A stretch of 64,000 nt of DNA from positions 1,922,001 through 1,986,000 of the forward strand of contig NZ_CP042819.1 of the NCBI RefSeq assembly GCF_008065155.1, given 5' to 3'. Positions within the stretch are counted from its first letter, which is position 1. Every line of letters starts with the position of its first letter. This stretch comes from Octadecabacter sp. SW4 (GTDB lineage: Bacteria; Pseudomonadota; Alphaproteobacteria; Rhodobacterales; Rhodobacteraceae). A program made the translations under genes and the position numbers. Below the pieces are notes generated by a model that was not told the origin of the DNA, ran no database searches, and worked only from the letters and a program-made list of their open reading frames with translations. This document shows positions 25,716-35,997 of this stretch, piece by piece.

Positions 25716-26936
25716 ATGAAACTGATGCCCATCCTCACCGCCGTTCTGGTGACCGCGTTTTTGTTATTAATGGTGTTTTACCGCGACACGCTGCTGGCCT
25801 TTGCCCAGTCAGAGCCTGTCACCGCCGAAACCGAAACGGTGGCAGAAGCGGCCGAACCCGCGCGCATCGTATCGGTTGTCGCCATGACATCAACCGCGCA
25901 AACCGTTGATAGCGCAGTCATTATGCGTGGCCGCACCGAAGCGGCGCGGCAAGTCGATGTGCGTGCCGAAACCACCGGTCAGGTGGTTTCCGATCCACTG
26001 CGCAAGGGTGCATTTGTCAACGAGGGCGACATCCTGTGCGAGCTTGATCCCGGCACCCGTGCATCCCGCCTGGCCGAGGCCCGCGCCCGTCTGGGCGAAG
26101 CCGAAGGCCGCATTCCCGAAGCCCAGGCCGCACTGGCCGAGGCGGAGGCGCGCGTGCGCGAGGCCGATATCAACGTCAACGCCGCCCGCCGGCTGAGCGA
26201 GGACGGTTTTGCGTCGGAAACACGCCTTGTCAGCGCCGAAGCCACCCGCGAGGCAGCCCTTGCGGGCGTGCAGCGCGCCAATTCCGGCGTCATTTCCGCC
26301 CGCGCCGGGATCGAAGCGGCCGAGGCGGCCGTGCAGGCCGCGCAAAAGGAGATCGAGAACCTGACCATCACGGCCCCCTTTAGCGGCTTGCTGGAAACCG
26401 ATACGGCCGAACTGGGCAGCCTGCTGCAACCGGGTGCCGCCTGCGCCACGATCATCCAGCTTGATCCGATCAAACTGGTCGGCTTCGTGCCCGAAATCGA
26501 CGTCAACAAGGTCACCGTCGGCGCAATGGCCGGCGGGCGGCTTGCCACGGGGGCGGAAATTGCGGGGCGGGTCACCTTCCTGTCGCGCTCGGCAGATGAA
26601 ACCACCCGCACCTTCCGTGTTGAAATCGAAGTGCCGAACGGCGATCTGGCGATCCGCGATGGCCAGACGGCGGAAATCATCGTCGCCTCGGACGGGCAAC
26701 AGGCGCATCTGCTGCGCCAGTCCTCACTGACACTGAACGACGATGGCGCGTTGGGCATTCGCGTGGTCGCAGACGATAATACAGCGCAGTTCCTGCCCGT
26801 CACCTTGCTGCGCGATACGGTCGATGGTGTCTGGGTCGCGGGCCTGCCCGACACGGTTGATGTGATTATCGTCGGGCAGGAATATGTGATCGACGGTGTC
26901 CCTATCGCGCCGACCTTGCAGGAGGCGGACGGATGA
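25716..26936 (+). CDS. RND efflux periplasmic adaptor subunit (MFP)
   Basis: The 406-residue adaptor links an RND pump to an outer-membrane channel. It has one N-terminal hydrophobic anchor (about 5-25), a lipoyl half DVRAETTGQVVSDPLRKG, an Ala/Glu-rich coiled-coil hairpin (about 115-205), the second lipoyl half ITAPFSGLLETDTAELG and a beta-barrel. No lipobox is present. The stop overlaps the permease start by 4 bp (ATGA). No TolC-like channel gene is in the window. Confidence 0.94.
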   Translation: MKLMPILTAVLVTAFLLLMVFYRDTLLAFAQSEPVTAETETVAEAAEPARIVSVVAMTSTAQTVDSAVIMRGRTEAARQVDVRAETTGQVVSDPLRKGAFVNEGDILCELDPGTRASRLAEARARLGEAEGRIPEAQAALAEAEARVREADINVNAARRLSEDGFASETRLVSAEATREAALAGVQRANSGVISARAGIEAAEAAVQAAQKEIENLTITAPFSGLLETDTAELGSLLQPGAACATIIQLDPIKLVGFVPEIDVNKVTVGAMAGGRLATGAEIAGRVTFLSRSADETTRTFRVEIEVPNGDLAIRDGQTAEIIVASDGQQAHLLRQSSLTLNDDGALGIRVVADDNTAQFLPVTLLRDTVDGVWVAGLPDTVDVIIVGQEYVIDGVPIAPTLQEADG

Positions 26937-29900
26937 TCAAACTTGTTGATATCGCCGCGTCCCGCGCGCGGATGGTCATTGCTTTTATCATCCTTTCGCT
27001 TCTGGCGGGCGGCTTTGCTTATGTGGGTCTGCCCAAAGAGGGCGAACCGGATATCGAGATTCCGGTCCTGTTTGTCTCGGTCCCCTTTCCCGGTATTTCC
27101 GCCGAAGACAGTGAAACCCTGCTGGTCAAGCCGATGGAATCGGAACTGGTCGATCTGGACGGGCTGAAAACCATGACCGCCACAGCCGCAGAAGGCTATG
27201 CGGGTGTCGCGCTGGAATTCGAATTTGGCTGGGACAAGACCAAGATCATGGCCGATGTGCGCGACGCCATGAGCAACGCCGAAGCCCAGTTTCCAGATGG
27301 CGCAGACCAGTATTCAATCAATGAAATCAACTTTTCCGAATTTCCGATCATCATCGTCAACCTGACCGGCGATGTGCCCGAACGCATGCTGCTGCAAGTC
27401 GCCAAAGACCTGCAGGACCGGATCGAGGGCATCGACGCCGTGCTTGACGCGGCTCTGACCGGCGAGCGCGCAGAGATGCTCGAGGTGATCATCGACCCCC
27501 TGCGCCTTGAGGCCTATAACGTCACCGCAGGCGAATTGATCAACGTTGTGAACAACAACAACCTGTTGATTGCTGCAGGCGAAGTGGACAGCCCGCAGGG
27601 GGCTTTTTCCGTCAAGATTCCATCGTCGTTCGATAACGCGCTTGATGTTTACGGCCTGCCCGTCAAAACCAACGGTGACCGTGTGGTGACCCTTGGCGAT
27701 CTGGCCGATATCCGCCTGACATTTGAAGACCGCGAAAGCGTGGCGCGCTTTGATGGGGTCAACACGGTGGCCTTGCAGGTCGTGAAGCGGCGCGGCTTCA
27801 ACCTGATCGACACATCGGCGCTGGTGCGCGAGGCCGTGGCGGCCGAGCAGGCCACCTGGCCCGACGATCTGAAAGCGGCCATTCAGGTTGGCACATCCAA
27901 TGACCAAAGCCGCAACGTCGCCTCGATGGTCAGCCAGTTGGAAGGCTCGGTTCTGACGGCGATCGCGCTGGTGATGATCGTCGTGCTGGCCGCCCTTGGC
28001 ACCCGCCCCGCACTGCTGGTCGGCTTTTCGATTCCCACATCGTTCCTTCTGTGTTTTGCCCTGCTTGCGGTGATGGGCATCACCATTTCCAACATCGTGA
28101 TGTTTGGCCTGATTCTGGCCGTGGGGATGCTGGTGGACGGCGCGATTGTGGTGGTTGAATACGCCGACAAACGTATCCGCGAAGGTGTCGGCCCGATGCA
28201 CGCCTATGTCGAAGCGGCCAAGCGGATGTTCTGGCCCATCGTCAGTTCCACCGCGACGACGCTTTGTGCCTTTCTGCCGATGCTGTTCTGGCCCGGAGTG
28301 CCGGGGCAGTTCATGGGCATGTTGCCCGTCACGCTGATCTTCGTCCTCTCGGCTTCACTGATCGTCGCGCTGATCTATCTGCCCGTGCTGGGCGGCGTCA
28401 CCGGCCGGATGAGCCGGACATTCGGACGCGCTTCGGATGGGCTGCGTCAAATCGCACCGTGGTGGCTGCGCGCCGCACTGGTGCTGCCTGCGATCATGAT
28501 GATCTTTACCGGTGCGATGATGACGCTGAACCCGGCCTATCTGTCCGGTCAGGCCGTGCAGACCGATGGGTTCATCGCGTCGTTGCCGGGTATGATCCTG
28601 TTTTTCCTGGGGGCCGTGGCCGTGTCGATCACAGTCGGGTCGATCCGCATCCAACGTCAGGCCAAGCGTATCAAGGCGGGCTATCGCCGCTCGCCCTTTG
28701 GCTGGGTGATCCACACCATCACCGGCAATCCGGTCATGCCTCTGGTCAGCATCGGCGCGATTATCTTTATCGTCATCTCGGTCTTTGGCTACTTTGGCGA
28801 AAACAATAACGGCGTCGAATTTTTTGTCGAAAGCGAACCCGAACAGGCCATCGTCTATGTGCAGGCGCGCGGCAACCTGTCCCTGCCCGAAAAGGACGCG
28901 CTGGTGATGCTCGCCGAACAGATGGCGATCGACACGCCCGGCGTGCAGACCGTATTTGCCTTTGCCGGTGCGGGCGGGTTGAATCAGAACACCGCAGGCG
29001 CAAGTGGGCCGGGCGATGCGATCGGCCAGCTTCAGATCGAACTGATCCCGTGGGAGGACCGCCCCGCCTATGCGCGCGACCACCCCGATGAAATCTCGCT
29101 GGCGGAACTGGATGGCGATATCGTCATGGCCAACCTTCAGGCAAAACTTGACACGATCCCCGGTATCCGCACCGAAACCCTGAACCTGTCGATGGGTCCG
29201 GGGGCGGCAAAACCGCTGCACCTGCGCCTGACGGGCAATGACTGGGAACAACTGCTGGCCGCCACGGGTGCGGCGCGCACCCTGTTCGAAGACACCCCCG
29301 GGCTGATCGTCATCGAAGACAGTCGCCCCCTGCCCGGCATTGATTGGGAAATCAACGTCGATGTGGAAAAAGCCGGCCGGTATGGCGCCGATGTGGCGAC
29401 CGTCGGCGGCATGGTGCAACTGATCACGCGCGGCATCATGCTGGGCAGCTACACCCCCGATGGTGGCGATGAAGAGATCGACATCCGCGTGCGCCTGCCC
29501 GAACAGGACCGCGTGTTGTCCACGCTCGATTCCCTGCGAGTGCGCACGCAGGCGGGCCTTGTGCCGCTGTCCAATTTCATCACCCGCACGCCAGTGCCGA
29601 AACTGGCGCAGATCAACCGGATTGATCAGGAACGCTATTTCGACGTCAAGGCCGATGTCGACAGCGACCTTGTGAAACTGACCGACCCGGACAGTGGCGA
29701 TTTCCGCGTCACCACCGCCGCTGCCGCCGAGGCCGACCAGAGCGTGCAGGATCAGATCGCCGACGGCACGCTGTTGCAGGCGGTCGTGAACCCCAACGAA
29801 CGGATCGCGGTGCTGACGCAGTGGCTGGAAACACCGGGCAACCTGCCCGCGGGCATCGGTTTTGAATGGACCGGTGATGCACAGGAACAAGAGGAAAGTC

Positions 29901-30616
29901 AGGAATTCCTGGTGTCGGCCTTTGCTGGTGCCCTGGCGTTGATGTTCATCATCCTGCTGGCCCAGTTCAACAGCTTTTACAATTCCGTCCTTGTGCTGCT
30001 GGCGGTGGTTCTGTCCACCACCGGCGTGCTGATCGGCATGCTGGTGATGGATCAGGCGTTTTCAATCATCATGACCGGCACGGGCATCGTCGCCTTGGCG
30101 GGGATCGTGGTGAACAACAACATCGTGCTAATTGACACCTATCAGGAATACGAAAAATACATGCCACGAACCGAGGCCATCACCCGCACCGCCGAAGACC
30201 GCATTCGTCCGGTGTTGCTGACCACGATCACGACGATGGCGGGGCTTGCGCCGATGATGTTTGGCCTTTCGCTTGATTTCATCAACGGCGGCTACAGCAT
30301 CGACAGCCCCACGGCACTTTGGTGGAAACAACTGGCCACGGCGGTGGTGTTTGGCCTGGGGATCGCCACGGTGCTGACGCTGGTGTTCACGCCCTCGATG
30401 CTGGCGCTGCGGGTCTGGGTGACGACCTATGCCCGTTGGGGCGGGCAAGCGCTGGCAAAACTGTCGCTGGGGCGTGGCAGCCGCGCCGCGCAGGACTGGG
30501 CACTGGAACGCGATGCCAAACGGGTGCGCGCGCCAGAGATCCTCTGGGGTGAAGACCCGTTCACCGCCCCTGACCCTGTCGTGGTCCCCGAGACTTCCCT
30601 CAAGGCTGCGGAATGA
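26933..30616 (+). CDS. RND efflux transporter permease, enlarged
   Basis: A 1227-residue inner-membrane proton-drug antiporter, about 180 residues longer than AcrB-type pumps. The TM4 motif reads VGMLVDGAIVVVEYADKR, with one Asp where AcrB has two; the TM10 motif is GIVVNNNIVLIDTYQEY, without the AcrB Lys. Extra hydrophobic segments (around LVLPAIMMIFTGAMM and GMILFFLGAVAVSITV, about residues 520-570) lie between the sixth and seventh canonical helices, so about 14 membrane spans are predicted. Its stop overlaps the next gene by 4 bp. The substrate class cannot be told from sequence. Confidence 0.94.
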   Translation: MIKLVDIAASRARMVIAFIILSLLAGGFAYVGLPKEGEPDIEIPVLFVSVPFPGISAEDSETLLVKPMESELVDLDGLKTMTATAAEGYAGVALEFEFGWDKTKIMADVRDAMSNAEAQFPDGADQYSINEINFSEFPIIIVNLTGDVPERMLLQVAKDLQDRIEGIDAVLDAALTGERAEMLEVIIDPLRLEAYNVTAGELINVVNNNNLLIAAGEVDSPQGAFSVKIPSSFDNALDVYGLPVKTNGDRVVTLGDLADIRLTFEDRESVARFDGVNTVALQVVKRRGFNLIDTSALVREAVAAEQATWPDDLKAAIQVGTSNDQSRNVASMVSQLEGSVLTAIALVMIVVLAALGTRPALLVGFSIPTSFLLCFALLAVMGITISNIVMFGLILAVGMLVDGAIVVVEYADKRIREGVGPMHAYVEAAKRMFWPIVSSTATTLCAFLPMLFWPGVPGQFMGMLPVTLIFVLSASLIVALIYLPVLGGVTGRMSRTFGRASDGLRQIAPWWLRAALVLPAIMMIFTGAMMTLNPAYLSGQAVQTDGFIASLPGMILFFLGAVAVSITVGSIRIQRQAKRIKAGYRRSPFGWVIHTITGNPVMPLVSIGAIIFIVISVFGYFGENNNGVEFFVESEPEQAIVYVQARGNLSLPEKDALVMLAEQMAIDTPGVQTVFAFAGAGGLNQNTAGASGPGDAIGQLQIELIPWEDRPAYARDHPDEISLAELDGDIVMANLQAKLDTIPGIRTETLNLSMGPGAAKPLHLRLTGNDWEQLLAATGAARTLFEDTPGLIVIEDSRPLPGIDWEINVDVEKAGRYGADVATVGGMVQLITRGIMLGSYTPDGGDEEIDIRVRLPEQDRVLSTLDSLRVRTQAGLVPLSNFITRTPVPKLAQINRIDQERYFDVKADVDSDLVKLTDPDSGDFRVTTAAAAEADQSVQDQIADGTLLQAVVNPNERIAVLTQWLETPGNLPAGIGFEWTGDAQEQEESQEFLVSAFAGALALMFIILLAQFNSFYNSVLVLLAVVLSTTGVLIGMLVMDQAFSIIMTGTGIVALAGIVVNNNIVLIDTYQEYEKYMPRTEAITRTAEDRIRPVLLTTITTMAGLAPMMFGLSLDFINGGYSIDSPTALWWKQLATAVVFGLGIATVLTLVFTPSMLALRVWVTTYARWGGQALAKLSLGRGSRAAQDWALERDAKRVRAPEILWGEDPFTAPDPVVVPETSLKAAE

Positions 30617-31491
30617 AACGCCTGATCAGCGCGGTCGCACTCTGCGCCGCCCTGATCGCCGCGCCCGCCAGCGCCGACCCGATCCTGTTCGGCTATGCCG
30701 CCGTATCCTGCGGCCTTGACGACCCGCACGACACCACCGACCGCGTGGATTACGCGGACGAGGTCGCCGATTTTACCACCGCCAATCAGGTCTGCATCAC
30801 CGCCGACGCCGATGAAACCGCCGCCCGTCTGGCGCGCACGGCCGCGTTGTTCACACCTGTTTTCTACATCGAACCGGTGTTCTTCTCCCAAAGCCCGCGC
30901 CGCCTGCGGCCCAACCCCGATGCCGACGCGCTGTGGGAATATACGGTTGCCACGATCGCCGCCAGCGACGTACCCGCCGATGATCTGATCTTTTACCTTG
31001 TGGACGAGCCGACCCTGCGCCGCCTTCCGCTGAGTGCTGTATCGGCGGCCGCGCGCGTCATCAAAGGCACCTTCCCCAACGCGCGCATCCTGATGATCGA
31101 GGCCTTTGCGCCCGATGATCCCGTGGCCATCCCCGCTGGCGTCGATATTTGGGGATTCAACACCTATGCCCTGCGCGATCCGGCGGCTGATCCTGCATTC
31201 ATCCGCCAGTTGGCATCGGCCCGCACGGCCCTTGGACCCCATCAAAGCCTCGCCCTGATCATGGATGCGCAATACACCCCCGTCCACGCCGCCGCCGGCC
31301 TGACCGAGGCTGACATGGCCGATGTCGCGCGCGCCTATGCCCGCCTTGCGCGTTCAACACCCGAGGTGTCGATCATGCTGGGTTACACTTGGGCCGGAGG
31401 GATCGACGGGCCTTGGGAAAAGGGACTGCGCGACCTGCCCCAACCGGTGATCGCCGCGCACCGCCAGATCGGGCGGGCGCTGCGCAACTAG
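30613..31491 (+). CDS. Exported protein of unknown function, glycosidase-like features
   Basis: The 292-residue product has a clean Sec signal peptide (cleavage near APASA, residue 22). The mature part resembles a TIM-barrel hydrolase by eye: alternating strand-helix pattern, LIFYLVDEPTLR with an acidic pair after a strand, GVDIWGFNTY, LALIMDAQYTP and IMLGYTWAGG. I cannot assign a family or substrate. Its start overlaps the RND permease stop by 4 bp, so it is translated with the pump; a periplasmic partner or a detoxifying enzyme is possible but inferred. It converges on the MFS gene with a 4-bp overlap. Confidence 0.7.
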   Translation: MKRLISAVALCAALIAAPASADPILFGYAAVSCGLDDPHDTTDRVDYADEVADFTTANQVCITADADETAARLARTAALFTPVFYIEPVFFSQSPRRLRPNPDADALWEYTVATIAASDVPADDLIFYLVDEPTLRRLPLSAVSAAARVIKGTFPNARILMIEAFAPDDPVAIPAGVDIWGFNTYALRDPAADPAFIRQLASARTALGPHQSLALIMDAQYTPVHAAAGLTEADMADVARAYARLARSTPEVSIMLGYTWAGGIDGPWEKGLRDLPQPVIAAHRQIGRALRN

Positions 31492-32675
31492 GACGCCTGC
31501 GCAGACTGCCCGATCCGTCCCATGATCCAGACCGACAGTGCCAGAGCGGCGAGCGCACAGAACGTAATTGCTGCGACCATCGGCAGGGCCGTGCCGTCGA
31601 AAAACTGCGCCGACAGCACCATCATCACGCCACCCACCAGCATTTGCAGCGTGCCGCCAAGGCTTGAGGCAAGCCCCGCAATATCACCGTGATCGTCCAG
31701 CGCCATGACCATGGTCGTCGGGATTACCAGCCCAAGGCAGGCATTGGCCAACGCCAACCCGGCGACGATCACATAAAGGGTGCCACCCCCCAACGCGACG
31801 ACCAGCGTCAGCGCCGCCGCGATCGCCGCGAATCCAAAGATCGCGCTGCGCATCACCGCCACCATGCCAAAGCGCGCGCCCAACGGCCCTGCCGCCTGTG
31901 ACGCGCTAAAAAAACCTATCGCGTTAACAGCGAATGCGACGCTGAACCCTGTCGGTGTTAGCCCGAACTGATCGGTGTAAACAAAGGCTGCATTGGCCAG
32001 AAAGACGAAAAAGCTGGCCATGCCAAAGCCGCCGATCATTGTCAGCCCCATGAACACCGGATCGCGCAGCAAGACTCGCGCCCCGCGGCGCAGGTTCATG
32101 AAATTGATCGCCACGCGCAAGGATGGCGTAAGGGTTTCGCGAAACGCAAATGCCGTCACCAACAAACTGGCCCCCGCAGCCGCGAACATCGCCCAGAACA
32201 GCAAGCGCCACCCGCCCACCAACAACAATCCGCTACCCGCTAGCGGTGCCAGCATAGGCGAAACCGAAATCACCAGCATGACCATCGCCATCAGCTTCGT
32301 GCCTTCAACACCTGTGTAACGGTCGCGAATAATCGCGCGCGGCACGACCATCAGCACCGCCCCGCCCAACCCCTGCATCGCGCGGAACGCGATAAGCCAG
32401 CCAATCGTCGGGGACAGCGCGCAACCCACTGTTGCAAAAGCGAAAATGCCAAGTCCCAGATACAGCGGCGGCTTGCGCCCCACCTGGTCGGACCACGGCC
32501 CATAGACCAGTTGCGCCAGCCCAAAGACAATGAAATAGGCGGTCAGCGTCATCTGCGTGGCAGCGACACTTGCATCCAGATCACCCTCGATCATAGGCAT
32601 CCCGGGCAGATACATGTCGATGGCAAAAGGGCCTACGGCGGACAACAGTCCAAGGATCAGGGCAAAGCGCAGCAT
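31488..32675 (-). CDS. Bcr/CflA-type multidrug MFS transporter
   Basis: The 395-residue protein has 12 predicted transmembrane helices of the DHA1 drug:proton antiporter group. The N terminus holds GPFAIDMYLPGMP in helix 1, typical of Bcr/CflA, and the helix 2-3 loop signature YGPWSDQVGRKPPLYLG. A Bcr-like loop at RAIIRDRYTGVEGTKLMA follows. Substrates of relatives include bicyclomycin, sulfonamides and florfenicol; this one is unknown. It is a stand-alone gene. Confidence 0.92.
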   Translation of the reverse strand: MLRFALILGLLSAVGPFAIDMYLPGMPMIEGDLDASVAATQMTLTAYFIVFGLAQLVYGPWSDQVGRKPPLYLGLGIFAFATVGCALSPTIGWLIAFRAMQGLGGAVLMVVPRAIIRDRYTGVEGTKLMAMVMLVISVSPMLAPLAGSGLLLVGGWRLLFWAMFAAAGASLLVTAFAFRETLTPSLRVAINFMNLRRGARVLLRDPVFMGLTMIGGFGMASFFVFLANAAFVYTDQFGLTPTGFSVAFAVNAIGFFSASQAAGPLGARFGMVAVMRSAIFGFAAIAAALTLVVALGGGTLYVIVAGLALANACLGLVIPTTMVMALDDHGDIAGLASSLGGTLQMLVGGVMMVLSAQFFDGTALPMVAAITFCALAALALSVWIMGRIGQSAQAS

Positions 32676-32735
32676 GGGAACCTAAAGAATGGGATATGCC
32701 CTGCTACGCCCATAGGTGTCGCTTGGCAATCACTC

Positions 32736-34559
32736 TCAGGCGGCTTCGTCCTGTTGCTGGCGGTTCCACAACTGGGCATAGCGATCACCCTTGGCCAGCA
32801 GCGCGTCATGGGTGCCTTCCTCGACGATCACGCCGTTTTCCAGCACGACAATCCGGTCCGCATCGGCAATGGTGGACAGGCGGTGCGCGATGGTGATCAC
32901 GGTGCGGCCCTGTCCCATCGCCTTGAGTTCGGCCTGAATTTCCATCTCGGTTTCGGTATCAAGCGCGCTGGTGGCTTCGTCCAAAAGCAGGATCGGTGGG
33001 TTTTTCAGCAAGGTGCGGGCAATCCCGACACGCTGTTTTTCGCCGCCCGACAGTTTCAGCCCGCGTTCCCCCACCGTGGTTGCATAACCATCAGGCAGAC
33101 CTTGGATGAAATCGTGGATCTTGGCGGCCTTGGCGGCGGCCTCGATCTCGGAGCGGCTGGCATCGGCGCGCCCATAGGCGATGTTGTAAAGAATCGTGTC
33201 GTTGAACAGCACCGTATCCTGCGGCACCACGCCGATCTGGGCGTGCAGGCTCTCTTGGGTGACGTCGCGCACATCCTGTCCGTCGATTTTCAGCGCCCCA
33301 CCGCTGACATCGTAGAACCGGAACAGCAGCCGACCGATAGTTGATTTGCCCGACCCCGACGATCCGACAATCGCCACGGTCTGCCCCGCGCCCACGCGCA
33401 GGCTGACCCCCTTCAATATGGGGCGCGCAGCGTCATAGCCGAACATGATATCGTCAAGCTCCACCTCACCGCCTTGCACATTTAGAACATCTGCACCCGG
33501 TTTATCGGTAACTTCTGACGGTTGCTCTAACAAATCGAACATCTGGCCCATATCAACCAGCGCCTGCCGGATTTCGCGATACACCGTGCCAAGAAAGTTA
33601 AGCGGCAAGGTAATCTGGATCATATAGGCGTTGACCATAACAAAATCGCCGACCGTCAGCGCGCCGTTCTGCACACCAATCGCCGCCATGACCATGACCA
33701 CGACCAACCCGCCGGTGATCAACAAGGACTGCCCGAAATTCAGAAAGGCCAGCGTGTAGTTGGTTTTCAGCGCGGCCTGTTCATATTGCGCCATCGCCCC
33801 GTCATAGCGGGCGGCTTCGCGTGCTTCGGCCCCGAAATACTTGACCGTTTCAAAATTCAGCAGGCTGTCGATGGCCTTTTGATTGGCATCAGTGTCCTGA
33901 TCGTTCATTTCCTTGCGGATTTTCACGCGCCATTCGGTGACCCGAAAGGTGAACCAGACATAAAGCGCAATCGTCAGCACCACGACGGCCAGATACCAGA
34001 CATCGAACAAAAAGAACAAAACGACTGAAATCATAAGCAATTCCAGCGCCAGCGGACCGATACTGAACAGCAAAAAGCGCAGCAAAAAGTCCACACCCTT
34101 GACGCCGCGCTCGATGATCCGGCTTAACCCGCCGGTCTTGCGCGTGATGTGATAGCGCAGGGACAGGCGGTGAATATGGGTGAATGTCTCGAGCGCGAGT
34201 TGCCGCAACGCGCGCTGCCCGACCCGCGCGAACGCCACATCGCGCAGCTGTTGAAAGCCCACATTCATCAGCCGCGCCATGCCATAGGCCAGCGTCAGCC
34301 CTACCGCACCAAGCGCCAGAAACAGGGCCGACGATCCCCCGTCCTCGCCCGCGAGGCTGTCAACTGCGCCCTTGTAAAAAAGGGGCGTGCCCACCGCGAT
34401 CAGCTTGGCCAGAAACAGTACCGCCAGCGCCAGAACCACGCGGCGTTTGACCCAATTCTGTCCCGCGGGCCACAGATAGGGGATGACCCGCCGGATCGTG
34501 CGCATCCCGTTCAGTTGATCGTTATTAAGGTTGGCAGCGGTTTTGGGCAGGCGGCGCAT
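32736..34559 (-). CDS. Atm1-type ABC exporter (fused permease and ATPase)
   Basis: The 607-residue half-transporter has an N-terminal six-helix domain opening RTIRRVIPYLWPAG and a C-terminal ATPase with Walker A GSSGSGKSTIGR, signature LSGGEKQRVGIARTLL and Walker B ILLLDEATSALD. It resembles the Atm1/ABCB7 group, which export glutathione-linked sulfur or metal conjugates. I place the start at 34559 because that leaves a short N-terminal tail before the first block, like known Atm1 homologues; ATGs at 34604 and further upstream are alternatives. It works as a homodimer. It is divergent from gcdH. Confidence 0.9.
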   Translation of the reverse strand: MRRLPKTAANLNNDQLNGMRTIRRVIPYLWPAGQNWVKRRVVLALAVLFLAKLIAVGTPLFYKGAVDSLAGEDGGSSALFLALGAVGLTLAYGMARLMNVGFQQLRDVAFARVGQRALRQLALETFTHIHRLSLRYHITRKTGGLSRIIERGVKGVDFLLRFLLFSIGPLALELLMISVVLFFLFDVWYLAVVVLTIALYVWFTFRVTEWRVKIRKEMNDQDTDANQKAIDSLLNFETVKYFGAEAREAARYDGAMAQYEQAALKTNYTLAFLNFGQSLLITGGLVVVMVMAAIGVQNGALTVGDFVMVNAYMIQITLPLNFLGTVYREIRQALVDMGQMFDLLEQPSEVTDKPGADVLNVQGGEVELDDIMFGYDAARPILKGVSLRVGAGQTVAIVGSSGSGKSTIGRLLFRFYDVSGGALKIDGQDVRDVTQESLHAQIGVVPQDTVLFNDTILYNIAYGRADASRSEIEAAAKAAKIHDFIQGLPDGYATTVGERGLKLSGGEKQRVGIARTLLKNPPILLLDEATSALDTETEMEIQAELKAMGQGRTVITIAHRLSTIADADRIVVLENGVIVEEGTHDALLAKGDRYAQLWNRQQQDEAA

Positions 34560-34700
34560 ACATCGGCTTTCTTCTGAACGGATAGGTTTAGATAAGGGTG
34601 CCATTGGCGAATGACCAGTCGTGACATGCAACTGGGGCGCATTGCCCCTGCCCAAGCGACCCGCTAGGTCTTGGACACGTTCATTCATCGGAGTCGCGCC

Positions 34701-35912
34701 ATGACCAGCACAACCGCCCTCGACAAGCCCGATCTTGGCCCCTTTGACTGGGCCGATCCGTTCCAGCTTGAACAGCAACTGAGCGAGGATGAAAGGATGC
34801 TGCGCGATGCGGCCAACACATTCGCGCAAACCACCCTGCAACCGCGCATCACCGCCGCCTACCGCGACGCGGAAACCGATGCCGGCATTTTCCGCGAGAT
34901 GGGCGATGCAGGCCTGCTGGGCCTGACCATCCCCGAAGAATACGGCGGGTTGGGCGCGGGCTATGTCACCTACGGCCTTGTCGCGCGTGAAATAGAACGT
35001 GTCGACAGCGGCTATCGGTCGATGATGTCGGTGCAGTCATCCCTCGTGATGTATCCGATTCACGCCTATGGCTCTGACGAACAACGGGAAAAATACCTCC
35101 CCGGACTGGCCGCCGGCACCTTGATCGGCTGTTTCGGGTTGACCGAACCGGACGCAGGCAGTGATCCGGGCGGCATGAAAACCCGCGCTGAAAAGACCGC
35201 AAATGGCTACAGGATCAGCGGATCAAAGATGTGGATTTCCAATAGTCCGATCGCCGATGTCTTCGTGATCTGGGCCAAATCCGACGCCCACGCGGGCAAA
35301 ATTCGCGGCTTTGTGCTGGAAAAGGGCATGACGGGGCTAAGCGCGCCGAAAATCGGCGGCAAACTGTCCCTGCGCGCCTCGATCACCGGCGAAATTGTCA
35401 TGGACGGCGTTGAAGTCGGCGAAGATGCCCTGCTGCCCAATGTTCAGGGCCTCAAGGGGCCGTTCGGCTGCCTGAACCGCGCGCGTTACGGGATCAGCTG
35501 GGGCGTCATGGGCGCGGCCGAGGCCTGCTGGCACGCCGCGCGGCAATACGGGCTGGATCGCAAACAGTTCAACCGCCCAATCGCCCAAACCCAGCTTTTC
35601 CAGAAGAAACTGGCCGATATGCAAACCGAGATCACGCTGGGCCTGCAAGGGGCGCTGAGGGTCGGACGGCTGATGGAAAACCACGCCGCCGCACCCGAGA
35701 TGATTTCCATGATGAAGCGCAACAATTGCGGCAAGGCGCTCGAGATTGCCCGCCACGCGCGCGACATGCATGGCGGCAACGGAATCTCCGAAGATTTCCA
35801 AGTGATGCGGCATATGATAAACCTTGAAACGGTGAATACCTACGAGGGCACGCACGACGTTCATGCGCTTATTCTGGGGCGGGCGCAGACCGGATTGCAG
35901 GCCTTTTTCTAG
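34701..35912 (+). CDS. gcdH: Glutaryl-CoA dehydrogenase
   Basis: The 403-residue acyl-CoA dehydrogenase oxidises and decarboxylates glutaryl-CoA to crotonyl-CoA in lysine and tryptophan breakdown, using FAD and an electron-transfer flavoprotein. Typical blocks are [37 protein letters not shown] and [13 protein letters not shown]. The catalytic Glu lies in [12 protein letters not shown] about 22 residues from the C terminus. The start at 34701 has GGAG ten bases upstream. No CoA transferase or ETF gene is adjacent, so it stands alone. Confidence 0.94.
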   Translation: MTSTTALDKPDLGPFDWADPFQLEQQLSEDERMLRDAANTFAQTTLQPRITAAYRDAETDAGIFREMGDAGLLGLTIPEEYGGLGAGYVTYGLVAREIERVDSGYRSMMSVQSSLVMYPIHAYGSDEQREKYLPGLAAGTLIGCFGLTEPDAGSDPGGMKTRAEKTANGYRISGSKMWISNSPIADVFVIWAKSDAHAGKIRGFVLEKGMTGLSAPKIGGKLSLRASITGEIVMDGVEVGEDALLPNVQGLKGPFGCLNRARYGISWGVMGAAEACWHAARQYGLDRKQFNRPIAQTQLFQKKLADMQTEITLGLQGALRVGRLMENHAAAPEMISMMKRNNCGKALEIARHARDMHGGNGISEDFQVMRHMINLETVNTYEGTHDVHALILGRAQTGLQAFF

Positions 35913-35930
35913 CGGTCGCAAAAAGGGCGT

Positions 35931-35972
35931 CCCCCTTGCCAAATTTCGCCGCAAATTGGCGTGACAAGGGGG
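35931..35972 (+). other. Long imperfect hairpin after gcdH
   Basis: CCCCCTTG (35931-35938) pairs with CAAGGGGG (35965-35972); inside, CCA-ATTT pairs with AAAT-TGG with one bulged base. No T run follows. It lies 18 bp behind the gcdH stop and 25 bp ahead of the next gene, so it could end the gcdH message or protect an RNA end. Confidence 0.5.
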
Positions 35973-35997
35973 CAGCCCGTGACAGGAAAAGAGTGTG

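Noticed and set aside
28355..29890. 511-codon open frame on the minus strand
   Set aside because: It is antisense to the RND permease, which has motifs across the same span; the antisense product is low-complexity and His/Asp/Gly-rich.
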